Shown here in pieces: positions 1 through 11,032 of a DNA stretch of 64,000 nucleotides. How positions within the stretch are numbered: the first letter of the stretch is position 1; each line of letters starts with the position of its first letter. The notes below the pieces were generated by a model. The model searched no databases and was not told where the DNA came from. It saw only the letters and a program-made list of their open reading frames with translations. Source of the stretch: Lota lota (lineage: Eukaryota > Chordata > Actinopteri > Gadiformes > Lotidae). The stretch lies in NCBI GenBank assembly GCA_026745465.1, contig JACYXH010000837.1:313501-377500 (forward strand). The letters run 5' to 3'. Both the position numbers and the translations under genes were made by a program.

Positions 1-743
1 ACACTGACAGAGAACAACCGCTGCTCCTCCTCCATCATACTACATGTTTCTATCTGCCCTGACTCTGTAGAGACGTTGTTCATGTTGTGCTCCTCCATCA
101 TACTGCATGTTTCTATCTGCCCTGACTCTGTAGACGTTGTTCGTGTTGTGTTGCTTCTTAGGGATTCTTTGAGGGACCAACCCACCTGAAGTCCAGCTGA
201 TCAGTGTGTGGACGACTTGACATTTTAAAGCTCAACCCTTGTCAGTCTGATCTGATGCAATCAGTCTAAATGGCAATGATTGTAAAGGAATATGTAATGT
301 GTGCGTGAGTGTGAGTGTGTGAGTTAAATTAAAAACTCCAGTAGAAGTAAAAGTAGTCATCTGACAATGACTTGAGGAAGAGTAAGAAAGTATCCAGTAA
401 AATACGTCTCAAGTATTGAGTTATTTCATATTAACCAATTTATTGTTGTAATAAGCAGAGCAAGATAAATGTAAACAACCAAAGACAACATTGTATATGC
501 TTGTATAATAGACATTAGCACATAAAATAGCATGTATCCCTTTAAATTAAACAATACACATTAACACATCAAATCTTTACAAAATAACATAAATGAAGGT
601 CAATATAGCCACTATAAATCTCTCTTTCAAAAGTTTTTATCCACAAAATGCCTTGAGTGAAACGATATTTCCATTATAAAAACTACTATTACATGTTATT
701 TATTCAAAATGTTAATGTAGTAAATAAAAGACCAAATATAAAC
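1..743. repeat. Duplicated block downstream of B30.2 exon, copy 1
   Basis: This block matches 21355-21945 in the same orientation. Shared stretches include the first 200 bases and the AT-rich part around 440-640. In gene orientation (minus) it lies directly 3' of the B30.2 stop codon, so it is probably 3' UTR or 3' flank of NLR gene A. Its first 170 bases hold about two copies of a roughly 60-bp unit containing TCTGTAGA and CTCCATCATAC. Read on the minus strand the units resemble a short Met/Glu-rich peptide, but a 2-nt difference between the units breaks a common frame. Confidence 0.7.

Positions 744-778
<35 letters not shown>
744..778. repeat. GT microsatellite
   Basis: About 35 bases of GT dinucleotides directly downstream of the NLR B30.2 stop codon (gene on minus). 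At the matching place in the second copy of the block (after 21945) there is a TC array instead. Confidence 0.95.
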
Positions 779-780
779 TG

Positions 781-1334
781 CTACAACCAACACAGAGACA
801 CTGAGGCACCACAATCCCCTAATATAAACCCAGGGAGGAGGTCATCCTGGGTGAAGGTAGACTGGAAGGTGTGGATGTGTGTCAGTGTGTCTAAGAACCC
901 TCCGACATCTGGGGACACACTGTAGAAGGACAGAGTGCCAGCAGGCCGGTCCAGATACACTCCTACTCTGTTAGAGCCAGCGGGGGGGAGATGTATGTCT
1001 GTTCCTCTACCGTTGTACCGGGCATAGTAACCATCATCATAACAACCAAGACCCCAGGACTTGTTGTTCCCTCCAAGCACGCTATCAAGGCCCTCTCCTC
1101 TCCTTGTGATTCCTCTGTATGCCACTCCTAAAACAACACGTCCTTTCCTCTCTACCTCCCAGTAACAGCGGCCAGTCAGACCCTCTCTACACAACACCTG
1201 GGACCAGTAGTCAAATCTCTCTGGATGATCAGAATACGACTGCTCCTCTCTAACCAGTGTCACCTTTCTGTTGTCCTCAGACAGATAGAGTTGTCTGTGG
1301 GCTGTGCTTGGGTCCAGTGTGAGTTCACAGGGAT
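781..1334 (-). CDS. NLR gene A, terminal PRY/SPRY (B30.2) exon
   Basis: Last coding exon of an NLRC3-like fish gene on the minus strand. The acceptor is a pyrimidine tract ending CAG at 1335-1336, and the first two bases complete a phase-1 codon. PRY begins with a CELTLDP motif and SEDNRKV. SPRY follows with GRCYWEVE, W-G-L, the SNRVGVYLDRPAGTLSFY core and an FQSTFT end, then a stop at 781. In this family the B30.2 domain is a protein-interaction or ligand-binding module. The frame is intact. The closest relative in the window is the B30.2 exon of the TRIM gene at 57176-57735, not that of the TRIM gene at 24.9 kb. The exon is physically complete, but the gene lacks its NACHT part here, so function is uncertain. 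Confidence 0.88.
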
Positions 1335-1478
1335 CTGACGGGAGAACAAGACATGATTAGGCTGTTGAACCATTCTTCATCATCATCATCATCATTACTA
1401 GTGCTGCTGTCTTGCATACTTCTACTTATTCCTGTCCTTTTCACGTGCCATCTACTCTACAAACATTAACATAGAAAG

Positions 1479-1968
1479 GGTCATGCCGTCCACTTCTGCC
1501 ACCTAGCGGTGGTCACTGTCCTTCTTCTACGTCATCCATTCGTCTCCCTCTGTCTACACACCGGCCGGCAATCTTCATTAGCACTCACTATATCAACCCC
1601 GGATCTCCAAGCAGTCATCGCTAGTCAGTACCTCGTCCCTGGCCCTTCCTCGTGCTATAATTGCTAAAGTGTTTATCGCTTGCGCTAACAGTCTTCTCCC
1701 TTTGTCCAGTCTGCCTGACTACCTGCTCGTTGCCGAACCCCCGCCTGTCTGACTACCTGCTCGTTGCCGAACCCCCGCCTGTCTGACTACCTGCTCGTTG
1801 CCGAACCCTCGCCTGTCTGACTACCCGCCTGCCATCAAGCCCCTCACCACGCCCCACTGTTACCTGCCTTACTCTTTTGTTGCCCTCAGTAAATCCTGTT
1901 ATTCTTTACCTCCTTGTCAGTGTCTCTGTGTCGTGCATTTGGGTCCAATCTCCACTAGCCCCATAACA
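1479..1968 (+). mobile_element. Solo LTR of gypsy-type element with TSD GAAAG
   Basis: A 490-bp LTR-like block flanked by the direct repeat GAAAG (1474-1478 and 1969-1973). It ends ATAACA. Its start reads GGTCATG where related LTRs read TGTCATG or similar, so the terminal T-G is probably mutated. The end sequence GCATTTGGGT is shared with the LTRs at 4825 and 9444. Inside, about 1709-1822, a roughly 33-bp unit containing CTGACTACCTGCTCGTTGCC is repeated three times. It lies in the intron between the linker exon and the B30.2 exon of NLR gene A. It is related to the LTRs at 31451 and 38647, which are in the opposite orientation. Confidence 0.8.
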
Positions 1969-2599
1969 GAAAGACAAAATAATATTGTATGATAGGTACT
2001 ATAGTGGACTAGTGTGCCCTGACTTTTAGATAATTAATGTTCAAGTTGATTGCAAATCCCGTGTGTGTGAGTGGCTGTCCAAGTCAAAACATTGAAACTT
2101 TGAAATATGTATAAACTGCATCTACTCCCGCAATATTTACACTACATACACATATTATACATCAACATGTTCAGCATGATGAGCTGGCTGCACCTATGGG
2201 ATATCTAAGCAATAGTCTAACTACTTTTCAAGATATTAGACTTTGAAAGGATCCAATTCACATCCATTGTAATCCACTTGTGTAAACAACAGCCTGAACC
2301 AGCTGAGCTCACATACAGGCTGGAAATTAACTATTGGTCCCATAGAACTGGTTCATACATAGACATGTACACATAAGTACTCACAAGTACACATACACAC
2401 TATATTCATACATAGACATTTACACATACATACCTACACAAACATACTAGACATACATAAACACACGGAAACATAGCTATACATACGTATACACAAGTAC
2501 ACATTTAAATGAACGGACATCACCTCCTGCTGTGTGGATGGACTTTCCATCTCAATAGTTAGTGTGTGTTGTGATGAATCAAACTAAACAGACACTTAC
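1969..2599. other. Intron of NLR gene A, no gene seen
   Basis: AT-rich intron sequence with short CATACACA-type runs at about 2340-2500. No coding pattern or recognisable element was seen. Confidence 0.6.
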
Positions 2600-2646
2600 A
2601 CTTCTTTAAAGCTGGTTTCAGCCTCCAAACTCCACCGTGCTCCACA
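2600..2646 (-). CDS. NLR gene A, 47-nt linker exon before B30.2
   Basis: Too short to stand out as an open frame, but well supported. The acceptor CCCCCCAG precedes 2646 and the donor GTAAGT follows 2600. The exon starts with one base completing the preceding LRR codon, then reads VEHGGVWRLKPALKK, then leaves one base (phase 1) for the B30.2 exon at 1334. A short VEHGG...LKK exon between the LRRs and B30.2 is typical of fish NLRC3-like genes. Its last 22 bases closely match the end of the first coding exon of the TRIM gene at 58368. Confidence 0.85.
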
Positions 2647-2822
2647 CTGGGGGGGAAACAAAGTGAGAGCAGCCTGTTGAAACATTCACCTTCATCATCT
2701 ACTGTCTCATCACTTTCTACACAACATGAGTTACAGCTGCGTTTTCAAACCACTTCATCTAGCAGCGGGTTGAATCCTTGTAAGAGACGTTGTCCCTGAG
2801 TGGTGAGCTGTTCTCTCCATAC

Positions 2823-2996
2823 CTGAGAGTGTCCAGTCTCCAGCATGGATCCTCCAGTCCAACAGAGACCAGCGTAACTCCAGAGTCTCCTGTGTGATTG
2901 TAGCTCAGGTCCAGCTCTCTCAGATGGGAGGGGTTGGAGCTCAGAGCTGAGGCCAGAGAAGCACAGCCTTCCTGTGTGACCAGGCAGCCAGACAAG
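2823..2996 (-). CDS. NLR gene A, LRR exon (last of five)
   Basis: A 174-nt exon with a phase-symmetric layout (1 + 57 codons + 2 nt). The acceptor is a GT-rich tract ending TAG and the donor is CAG|GTATGG. It encodes a ribonuclease-inhibitor-type LRR pair: [42 protein letters not shown] and WRLDTLR. It differs most from the other four LRR exons, as expected for the terminal LRR of these genes, which usually keeps its own sequence while the inner ones are copied. Confidence 0.85.
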
Positions 2997-3112
2997 CTAC
3001 ACACACACACACACACATGTGAATTATTACTTTTCTGGATGTGAATTTGTCAAATGTCAAATATGATAGAGAACCTTGTGGTGTAACTGTTTGCACGTTG
3101 AGTAAAACTGAC

Positions 3113-3280
3113 CTGAGAGTTTCCAGTTTACAGTGTGGACTCCGCAGTCCAGCAGAGAGCAGCATCACTCCTGAATCCTGCAGATCATTGGTACTCAGTT
3201 CCAGCTCTCTCAGTCTAGAGGAGCTGAGAACTGAGGCCAGAGCTTCACAGCATCTCTCTGACAGATGACAGCCATTCAGC
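3113..3280 (-). CDS. NLR gene A, LRR exon (cassette 4)
   Basis: A 168-nt in-frame LRR exon starting after GTGTGAAG and ending CAG|GTCAG. It encodes [42 protein letters not shown] and CKLETLR. It is two codons shorter than the 174-nt standard, through loss in the serine stretch. The exon boundaries and part of the flanking intron are repeated at 10009, 11033, 13891 and 46883, showing these are amplified cassettes. Confidence 0.87.
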
Positions 3281-4819
3281 CTTCACACAAAAATAACAAA
3301 ACCTCTTAGGAACTGGGATTAAAATAACTTACATCTTTTATATTTCACTCGTGTTGAAATCTTTAATAAGAGATGTTTTATTAATTCAACTACTATATAC
3401 TAGTCAATACATTATATATTTATGTTTATTCAATATTCAGTGTAAAATGTAAAATAGTTTTCTATATTAATATTACATTTTATTGTAGTATTATGTGTAT
3501 TATGTATTGTATTGTGATATATGTTATTAGTACATCTACAGAGATGTTTTGTATATTATAATAAGTTATATTCCAATATTATGTATATTGTGTAATAATG
3601 CTGTTACAGTGTTTGCAAAAATGATTTGTGTGCACAGATGTGTTAGTTGTGCGTGCATAGTCATTTTTGCTCGCGACTTTGTCAGTGATATGCGTTGCAG
3701 GCCTGTACGGGCTCAGTGTCGCAATACGATAGACTCTTCGCTCTTAACGCGAGCAAAACAAAGTCCTGGTACCGTTATAGGGAGAAGAGATGACGGATGA
3801 AGAAACTGGAATCCCGGGATGATCTTCGTCAGGGGAACCGCACGGCTTTCCGGTCGCCGCGCGCTACCTGACCCCCTGCTGTGGACTATCCTCGTGCGCT
3901 ACTCTGATGATTTATATCCCGTTCAGAGGATGCTAAGGCGGTTAGCAAACCAAGCTAGCTTTACACAAAACGTCCAAAACGTCCCGACACAAACAGAAAC
4001 ACGAATAAAACAATCCCCAAATCCACTCTCTCCTGTACTCATTTAACCGTCAAACAACTAATAAGTAAATGTGTAGATATAATTTAGCCGGGTGATCTCT
4101 ACAGATAATAAAGCACTCTCCTCCTTTTTCTTTGTCTCTTCCCTCTCTGTCCTTTCTCCTGCTCGCTCGTGACCTCTCACCTTTCCCCCAAATGACCTGG
4201 AAGTCTCTAAATCAACCCATCCTATTTGTTAAACCTCAAATAGAGTCTATATAACCAAATGTACTAAACAAGGTTCAAATGTTTTAAAATAGTGAGTTAA
4301 CTTTTATTAATAATGAACGTACATTTATGAATGTATCCTACATTTCAACAATAACTTATTTATTATATCTTATATTATATATTATATATTATTATATATT
4401 ATTATATTATATATTTATTTTAGCTATATATTTGAATACAGCTGTATTTAACTATTAATAAACAATTATTATTTATTCTCGGCTTTCCTTATTTATTATT
4501 TCAGAACACATAGAGCTTTAATGAGTTTGTCTCTTCACCCTGGTCACATACTATAACAATATTTGTCTGTAGTCTATTCATAGTTATGAATAAATGTTTA
4601 GCAATTTGAATAATGAATACTAAACATAGTGAGCTTTAAAAATACATTTTGTGTGACAATTGCAAGTTTCAACTCATCGTTAAGATTATTTTACAGTGAC
4701 CCTCCAAAATGTTGCTTTTGAGGCTTTCAGGGGTTCTTAAGGGTCCACTAAGGGACACAGACACTCCCAAGACCCCCTGTATTTCAACCTGCCGTTAACT
4801 ATTACCATCCTGTAAACGG
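3281..4819. repeat. LRR-cassette intron unit (left part, before gypsy insertion)
   Basis: This intron belongs to the same repeat as 11204-13650. Shared parts include the 3690-4080 segment with CTTAACGCGAGCAAAACAAAG and GATTTATATCCCGTTCAGAG, the segment to about 4230, and the AT-rich stretch 4290-4640. The unit continues after the gypsy element at 9767. A partial third copy of 3960-4085 is at 51020-51150. Confidence 0.8.
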
Positions 4820-4824
4820 GGGAC

Positions 4825-5142
4825 TGTCATGACACCCTCTTCCACTACCTAGGGGCGCCGGCTGCTATTCCACCTCGTGCACTCTGCTTTCCACACCAGC
4901 CTTCAATTAAACAATCACCGCACTCTACTTAATCACCAGTCTTCCTAGCAGCCGGTGCCAGATCGTTGTTTAGCCACCTCGTGTTAGTTACTTCGTTCCA
5001 GTAAACAGATATCGTTATTCTCTCCCTGTCTACCCCTAACCTGTTCTTTTGTAAAATAAATCTTTTTGGAATATATCACATCTCCGCCTCGTAGTGTCCG
5101 CATTTGGGTTCTCGTCCTGTCAGCGTAACAGACAACGTAACA
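4825..5142 (+). repeat. Gypsy 5' LTR
   Basis: Begins TGTCATG and ends GTAACA. It has the same length as, and appears identical to, the right LTR at 9444-9761. An AATAAA-type signal lies near 5055 (GTAAAATAAATC). Confidence 0.92.
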
Positions 5143-5144
5143 GT

Positions 5145-5154
5145 ACGATCTGGC
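5145..5154 (+). promoter_or_regulatory. Putative self-priming primer binding site
   Basis: Two bases after the LTR the sequence ACGATCTGGC is the exact reverse complement of GCCAGATCGT at 4957-4966 inside the same LTR. Tf1 and Sushi-family elements prime reverse transcription with the folded-back 5' end of their own RNA. The position fits that mechanism if transcription starts near 4957, which I cannot confirm. Confidence 0.55.
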
Positions 5155-5158
5155 CAAT

Positions 5159-6109
5159 ATGGACCCAGCGGACATTGATTCGTTACGGCAAGTAATCTCC
5201 AACCAAGGGGTTCGGCTTGGTCAACATGAGCAGGCGTTCCAGGAGTTCGCTACAACTCTCCAAGGGGTGACCCAGGCGCTCAGCGAGCTCCGCGCGTCGT
5301 TACCGTCCACCGGGACTCCGGCGTCTCAACCCGCCGTTTCGATTTCCCCGACGTCTTCCCGAGAACCTTCCATCCCCGCTCCTGAACGCTACAAGGGTGA
5401 CCTGGGATCTTGCGGTGCATTTTTGGTACAGTGCTCCCTTGTGTTTGAGCTCCAGCCGCTCACCTATCCGTCCGAGAAGTCACGCATCGCTTATATAATC
5501 GAGGCGCTGAAAGGCGATGCCCTTGCCTGGGCTACAGCGTTGTGGGAGCGAGGGTCGGAGATTTGTTCCTCTTACTCGAGATTCACCGAGGAGATGCGCA
5601 AGGTCTTCGATCATCCGATCAGAGGCAGAGAGGCTTCTCAACGTTTACTATCGATACGCCAAGGAACGCGAAGCGTCGCTGAGTTCACGGTGGAGTTCCG
5701 CACCCTGGCTGCAGAGAGTGGGTGGAACGAAGAGGCTCTGCTGGGAGTTTTTTCGAGCTCGCTCTCTGACACCATCCGGGACGAGTTGGCGTTTCGAGAT
5801 GATTCCCCGAGTTTGGACCACCTAATCTCCCTTGCCATTCGTTTGGATAACCGGCTGCGTGAACGACAACGCGAACGTACACTCCGGTATTCTCCTGTCT
5901 TCCGGCCACCTCCCCCTGGATTTACCTCAACCGGAAATGAAACCGCACGTTTTCCTGAACCTGAACCTATGCAGTTGGGCCGCACCCGCCTCACGTCTGA
6001 CGAGAGGGAGCGTCGTATGCGGTCTGGGGCCTGTTTGTATTGTGGTCAGTCGGGCCATTATCGGTCCTCCTGTCCCATTCGCCCGGGAAACGGTCCGGCT
6101 CGCCAATAA
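5159..6109 (+). CDS. Gypsy gag (capsid-nucleocapsid)
   Basis: 316 residues. The start ATG lies 4 nt after the primer site. An N-terminal coiled region is followed by the Ty3-type retrotransposon gag domain (about residues 80-220: [42 protein letters not shown]). A single CCHC zinc knuckle of the form C-x2-C-x3-GHY-x4-C lies near residue 294. It packages element RNA into virus-like particles. It overlaps pol by 70 nt, with pol in the -1 frame, so pol is probably made by -1 frameshifting. Confidence 0.9.
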   Translation: MDPADIDSLRQVISNQGVRLGQHEQAFQEFATTLQGVTQALSELRASLPSTGTPASQPAVSISPTSSREPSIPAPERYKGDLGSCGAFLVQCSLVFELQPLTYPSEKSRIAYIIEALKGDALAWATALWERGSEICSSYSRFTEEMRKVFDHPIRGREASQRLLSIRQGTRSVAEFTVEFRTLAAESGWNEEALLGVFSSSLSDTIRDELAFRDDSPSLDHLISLAIRLDNRLRERQRERTLRYSPVFRPPPPGFTSTGNETARFPEPEPMQLGRTRLTSDERERRMRSGACLYCGQSGHYRSSCPIRPGNGPARQ

Positions 6110-9100
6110 CTCGAGGGGTTTTGGTGAGTCAAACGCTCAACCCCTCGGCTCCCCGACCTCTACTAGACGCCATCTTATCCTGGCAGGACCAATCCCAACA
6201 GCTCTCGATCTTCCTGGACTCGGGGGCAGACGAGTCTTTCATCGACCGTGAGCTGGTCAAACAACTGGGGATTGAGACTTCGCCTCTCGAGTCTCCACTA
6301 GAGGCCCAGGCACTCAATGGGAAACCTCTCGCCCGAGTGGAGCGTCGGACGTCTCCCGTCTCCCTGTTGATCTCCGGTAATCATAGTGAGTATATCTCCC
6401 TTCATGTGATAGACTGTCCTTTCACCCCTGTAGTTCTGGGTTTGCCTTGGTTACAGATTCACAATCCCCATGTCGACTGGAGAGCGGGCCGCATAACGTC
6501 CTGGAGTCCATTCTGTCTTTCGCAGTGTCTCCGTTCTGCACAGTCCCCCTGTTCCTCTGAATCCCGAGCCCCGCCACCACCCCCTTCCGACCTGTCCTCG
6601 GTTCCAGAGACGTACCACGACCTCGCAGAGGTCTTCAGCGAGGCCCACGCCATGTCTCTGCCACCTCATCGCCCATATGATTGCGCCATTGATCTGCTTC
6701 CTGGAGCCCCCCTGCCTAGCAGTCGCTTATTCAACCTCTCTCGCCCGGAACGTGTATCCATGGAACAATATATCCAGGAGTCTCTAGCAGCCGGGATTAT
6801 CCGTCCCTCGTCTTCCCCGGTTGGAGCAGGCTTCTTCTTCATCGCCAAGAAGGACCACTCTCTCCGCCCCTGTATTGATTACCGAGGCCTGAACAACATC
6901 ACCGTTAAGAACAAGTACCCCCTACCCTTGATCAGCTCTGCCTTTATTCCCCTCCACGGCGCCACGATATTTTCAAAGCTCGACCTTCGCAACGCATATC
7001 ATCTGGTCCGCATCAGGGAGGGGGATGAGTGGAAGACCGCATTCAACACACCTCTGGGACATTTTGAGTATCTGGTAATGCCATTCGGTCTCACCAACGC
7101 CCCCGGGGTCTTCCAAGCTCTTGTCAACGACGTCCTTCGTGACATGTTGAATCGTTCCGTCTTCATCTACTTAGATGACATCCTCGTTTTCTCCGCGTCG
7201 CTGGAGGAGCATAAGGTTCACGTCCGGCAGGTTCTCCAGCGGCTACTAGAGAACCGGCTATTCGTGAAGGCTGAGAAGTGCGAGTTCCACGTCACTTCCA
7301 CTTCATTCCTGGGGTACATCATCGGCCAGGGACAAGTGAGGATGGATCCTGCAAAGGTTTCAGCGGTGACCGAGTGGCCCACTCCCACTTCTCGCAAGAA
7401 GCTCCAGCAGTTCCTGGGCTTCGCCAACTTCTACCGGCGTTTCATCCGTGGCTACAGCCAGGTCGCAGCACCCCTCACGGCCTTGACCTCAATTAGGAGC
7501 CGCTTCCTGTGGACTCCGGAGGCCGAAACAGCGTTCGCAGCCCTCAAGAAGCGCTTCGTCTCTTCTCCGATCCTCATTCAACCCAACCCCGCCAACCAGT
7601 TCGTTGTGGAGGTCGACGCTTCTGACACCGGCGTGGGCGCGGTTCTCTCCCAGCGCTCCTCCTCAGATCAGAAAATGCACCCGTGCGCCTTTTTCTCTCG
7701 CCGCTTGACGCCTCCCGAGAGGAATTATGACGTAGGCAACCGAGAGCTACTGGCCGTAAAATTAGCGCTGGAGGAATGGCGACACTGGCTGGAGGGCGCC
7801 GAACTGCCGTTCGTTGTCTGGACCGACCACCGGAATCTTGAATACATACAGTCAGCTAAGAGACTAAACTCCCGGCAAGCCAGGTGGGCCCTATTCTTTG
7901 GCCGTTTCAGGTTTACCTTAACCTACCGCCCAGGATCTCGAAATATCAAACCCGACGCTCTCTCCCGCCTCCACTCTCCCGAAGACTCCAGACCGGACCC
8001 CGAGCCCATTCTTCCGCCCACTTGCCTAGTCGCGGCTCTCACATTAGAGGTCGAATCAGCTGTAATTCAGGCCCAGAGAGATCAGCCTGACCCTGGTAAT
8101 GGTCCTCTCAATCGCTTATTCGTCCCGGATTCAGAACGCACAAGAGTCCTTTCTTGGGCCCACGCCTCCAAACTATCCTGCCATCCAGGTGTGACCCGTA
8201 CCCTGGACTTCGTTCGCCGTCGGTTCTGGTGGCCAACCATGAACGTGGATGTCCGTTCATTCATCGCGGCTTGTTCCACCTGCGCTCGCAACAAGACCTC
8301 CACCCAACCCCGCTCCGGCTTACTTCGTCCCCTCCCCATTCCCAGTCGTCCTTGGTCCCACATTGCTCTGGACTTCGTCACCGGTCTCCCCCCTTCGGAA
8401 GGGAACACCACTATTCTCACGGTGATCGACCGCTTTTCCAAGTCCGCCCATTTTCTAGCCCTCCCAAAACTTCCCTCTGCCAGGGAGACCGCGGATCTCC
8501 TTGTTTCCCACGTCTTCCGTCAGCATGGTATCCCGGTGGACGTAGTTTCGGACCGAGGTCCTCAGTTCACCTCCCAAGTCTGGCGCGCCTTCTGTACAGC
8601 CTTGGGGATCTCGGTCAGTCTTTCCTCGGGATACCATCCCCAGTCCAACGGCCAGTCGGAGAGGGTTAACCAGGAGATGGAGGCCACCCTTCGCTGCATC
8701 ACAGAGACCAACTCCGCGACTTGGAGCTCTCAACTCGCTTGGGTGGAGTACGCACACAACACCCTTGTGAACGCCTCCACAGGTCTCTCCCCCTTTATGT
8801 GCTCTCTGGGGTACCAGCCACCCCTATTTCCCTCCCTGGAGGCAGAGATCTCTGTTCCCTCGGTCCAGGCCCACCTGCAACGATGTCAGCGCACATGGAA
8901 ACGCGCTCGGGCTGCGCTTCTCCAGGCATCGTCTCGCTCCCAGCGGCAAGCAAACAAGCATCGCCTTCCAGCCCCCCAGTACATCCCGGGACAGAAAGTT
9001 TGGCTTCGATCCAAGGACCTCCCCCTGAAGGGGTTCAACCAGAAGCTCTCCCCCCGCTTCATCGGCCCGTTTCCTGTCGAGTCCATTGTTAATCCCTGTG

Positions 9101-9471
9101 CCGTCCGTCTCAAACTCCCCTCGTCTCTCCGTGTTCACCCCACCTTCCACGTCTCCCAGCTTAAGCCCGTCTCCTCCAGCCCACTGTCGCCCCCCACCCC
9201 AGCGCCGCCACCCCCCCGGATGATCGACGACCACCCATCCTGGACAGTTCGTCGTCTCTTAGATGTGCGTCGTCGCGGCCGGGGCCACCAGTACCTTGTG
9301 GACTGGGAGGGGTACGGACCAGAGGAACGCTCCTGGGTTCCGCGGAGTCACATCCTTGACCCTACTCTCATTAAGGACTTCCACCGTCTGCACCCTGACC
9401 ATCCTGTGCGTCCGCCTGGAGGCGTCCGTAGAGGGGGGGGTACTGTCATGACACCCTCTTCCACTACCTAG
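6040..9471 (+). CDS. Gypsy pol (protease-RT-RNase H-integrase-chromodomain)
   Basis: A 1143-residue open frame. Its first residues overlap gag in the -1 frame, so the true protein probably enters by frameshift rather than at the first ATG. Protease: [11 protein letters not shown] near residue 64. [11 protein letters not shown] near residue 375, with the FLGY block after it. RNase [18 protein letters not shown] near residue 525. Integrase: an HHCC finger ending CSTCARNK near residue 755, first Asp in ALDFVTGLP, second in [10 protein letters not shown], Glu in [14 protein letters not shown]-terminal chromodomain: [17 protein letters not shown] near residue 1090. The stop lies 28 nt inside the right LTR. 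No break was seen, so this copy may be active. Confidence 0.92.
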   Translation: MWSVGPLSVLLSHSPGKRSGSPITRGVLVSQTLNPSAPRPLLDAILSWQDQSQQLSIFLDSGADESFIDRELVKQLGIETSPLESPLEAQALNGKPLARVERRTSPVSLLISGNHSEYISLHVIDCPFTPVVLGLPWLQIHNPHVDWRAGRITSWSPFCLSQCLRSAQSPCSSESRAPPPPPSDLSSVPETYHDLAEVFSEAHAMSLPPHRPYDCAIDLLPGAPLPSSRLFNLSRPERVSMEQYIQESLAAGIIRPSSSPVGAGFFFIAKKDHSLRPCIDYRGLNNITVKNKYPLPLISSAFIPLHGATIFSKLDLRNAYHLVRIREGDEWKTAFNTPLGHFEYLVMPFGLTNAPGVFQALVNDVLRDMLNRSVFIYLDDILVFSASLEEHKVHVRQVLQRLLENRLFVKAEKCEFHVTSTSFLGYIIGQGQVRMDPAKVSAVTEWPTPTSRKKLQQFLGFANFYRRFIRGYSQVAAPLTALTSIRSRFLWTPEAETAFAALKKRFVSSPILIQPNPANQFVVEVDASDTGVGAVLSQRSSSDQKMHPCAFFSRRLTPPERNYDVGNRELLAVKLALEEWRHWLEGAELPFVVWTDHRNLEYIQSAKRLNSRQARWALFFGRFRFTLTYRPGSRNIKPDALSRLHSPEDSRPDPEPILPPTCLVAALTLEVESAVIQAQRDQPDPGNGPLNRLFVPDSERTRVLSWAHASKLSCHPGVTRTLDFVRRRFWWPTMNVDVRSFIAACSTCARNKTSTQPRSGLLRPLPIPSRPWSHIALDFVTGLPPSEGNTTILTVIDRFSKSAHFLALPKLPSARETADLLVSHVFRQHGIPVDVVSDRGPQFTSQVWRAFCTALGISVSLSSGYHPQSNGQSERVNQEMEATLRCITETNSATWSSQLAWVEYAHNTLVNASTGLSPFMCSLGYQPPLFPSLEAEISVPSVQAHLQRCQRTWKRARAALLQASSRSQRQANKHRLPAPQYIPGQKVWLRSKDLPLKGFNQKLSPRFIGPFPVESIVNPCAVRLKLPSSLRVHPTFHVSQLKPVSSSPLSPPTPAPPPPRMIDDHPSWTVRRLLDVRRRGRGHQYLVDWEGYGPEERSWVPRSHILDPTLIKDFHRLHPDHPVRPPGGVRRGGGTVMTPSSTT
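9430..9443 (+). promoter_or_regulatory. Gypsy polypurine tract
   Basis: An AGAGGGGGGGG run ends three bases before the right LTR. This is the usual site of plus-strand DNA priming. It lies within the pol reading frame. The same G-run, expanded, precedes the LTRs of the minus-strand relatives at 31935 and 39155. Confidence 0.75.
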
Positions 9472-9761
9472 GGGCGCCGGCTGCTATTCCACCTCGTGCA
9501 CTCTGCTTTCCACACCAGCCTTCAATTAAACAATCACCGCACTCTACTTAATCACCAGTCTTCCTAGCAGCCGGTGCCAGATCGTTGTTTAGCCACCTCG
9601 TGTTAGTTACTTCGTTCCAGTAAACAGATATCGTTATTCTCTCCCTGTCTACCCCTAACCTGTTCTTTTGTAAAATAAATCTTTTTGGAATATATCACAT
9701 CTCCGCCTCGTAGTGTCCGCATTTGGGTTCTCGTCCTGTCAGCGTAACAGACAACGTAACA
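9444..9761 (+). repeat. Gypsy 3' LTR
   Basis: 318 bp, indistinguishable by eye from the 5' LTR. It is followed by GGGAC and a run of about 17 G. Confidence 0.92.
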
Positions 9762-9766
9762 GGGAC

Positions 9767-10008
9767 GGTGGGGGGGGGGGGGGGGGGCACTATAATTATA
9801 TTTTGTGTTCATGTTTATATTTATAATTGAAAAGTTGCAAGCATAAGGATGTATTAGAATATCTACCTAAACAACAAGGTGTAACATTTCTATGATACCA
9901 AAGTCATGAATATGGTCATCACAGGTACTGAGTTGTAAGCTGAGTTATATAACTGTCCTCTGATATGGAACTTGTGGTGTAACTGTTTGCACATTGAGTA
10001 AAACTGAC
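9767..10008. repeat. LRR-cassette intron unit (right part)
   Basis: Resumes the intron repeat interrupted by the gypsy insertion. TTTGTGTTCATGTTTATA, GTTGCAAGCATAAGG and AACAACAAGGTGTAAC match 10830-11032 and 13680-13890. Confidence 0.8.
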
Positions 10009-10182
10009 CTGAGAGTTTCCAGTCTACAGTATGGACTCCCCATTCCAGCAGAGAGCAGCTTCACTCCTGAATCCTGCAGATTATTGGTACTCAGGTCCAG
10101 CTCTCTCAGACTAAAGGACTTTGAGCTGAGAACTGAGGCCAGAGCTTTACAGCATCTCTCTGACAGATGACAGCCATTCAAC
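10009..10182 (-). CDS. NLR gene A, LRR exon (cassette 3)
   Basis: A 174-nt in-frame exon with acceptor GTGTGAAG|G and donor CAG|GTCAG. It encodes [44 protein letters not shown] and CRLETLR. Its phase is symmetric with the neighbouring LRR exons, so it can be added or lost without shifting the frame. Confidence 0.88.
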
Positions 10183-11032
10183 CTTCACACAAAATAAACA
10201 CAACATGTTAGGAACTGTGATTAAAAAAACTTACATATTTTACTTTTAACTTAATGGACTTTTGTTTAAATATTTTATTGGAGATGTTTTATTAATTTAA
10301 CTAATCAATACATTAGATCCTTATGTTTATTCAATATTGGGTGTAAAATGTATGATATTGAATAGTTGTTTTGTATTGCTTGAAACTTGTTTTGTATATT
10401 AATATACCTTTTTATTGTAGTATTATGTATATTGTGTATTGTATTGTAATACAAGTTATTAGTACATCTACAGAGATGTTTTGTAAATTATTAGAAGTTA
10501 TATTCCAATATTATGTATATTGTGTTGTGAGGAGAAAAATATCAGAGCGAGCAGGAAAACACTTTGCGAGCACGAGAGCAAAGACAGCATTTGTGCGCAC
10601 AGGGGCGTCAGTTGCGTGCTGCTTCACTTCACGTGCGCGCTCTATGAATCGTTTCTTCCTCACAGGCTTTATTATTGCTCTCGCGATCAGAGAACTTCTG
10701 AGCGCGAGAGCAGTTACAGTGTTTACAATAATGATTTGTGTGCACAGATGTGTTAGTTGTGCGTGCAAAGTAATTTTTCCTCGCGACTTTTGGCAGTGAT
10801 ATGCCGCCATAAACGCCACGATTATAATATTTTGTGTTCATATTTATAATTGAAAGGTTGTAAGCATATGGATGTTTTAGAATATCCACCTAAACAACAA
10901 GGTGTAACATTTCCAATGATACCAAAATCATGAATGTGGTCATCACAGGTACTGAGTTATAAGCTGAGTTATGTAACTGTCCTCTGATATGGCACTTGTT
11001 ATGTAACTCTTTACATATTGAGTAAAACTGAC
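10183..11032. repeat. LRR-cassette intron, short version
   Basis: The intron of the cassette without the 11.85-13.6 kb segment. It runs from GCCGCCATAAACG (about 10802) directly into the ATTATAATATTTTGTGTTC segment. It contains the GC-rich, CGCGAG-containing part (10540-10800) that is also at 11590-11850. Confidence 0.75.

Larger units (their letters stand above)
4825..9761 (+). mobile_element. Complete chromodomain Ty3/gypsy (Sushi-like) LTR retrotransposon
   Basis: A 4937-bp element between 5-bp target duplications GGGAC (4820-4824 and 9762-9766). By eye the two 318-bp LTRs are identical, so the insertion is recent. It has gag and pol open over their whole length. Domain order protease, RT, RNase H, integrase, chromodomain places it with vertebrate chromoviruses of the Sushi type. 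The paralogous intron at about 13616-13660 has the uninterrupted target (GGGGGACGGTGGGG), an empty site. It sits in an NLR intron in the orientation opposite to the NLR gene. Confidence 0.93.

Noticed and set aside
4984..5202. Short minus-strand frame that occurs again at 9603-9812
   Set aside because: It is repeated only because it lies in the two LTRs of the same gypsy element.
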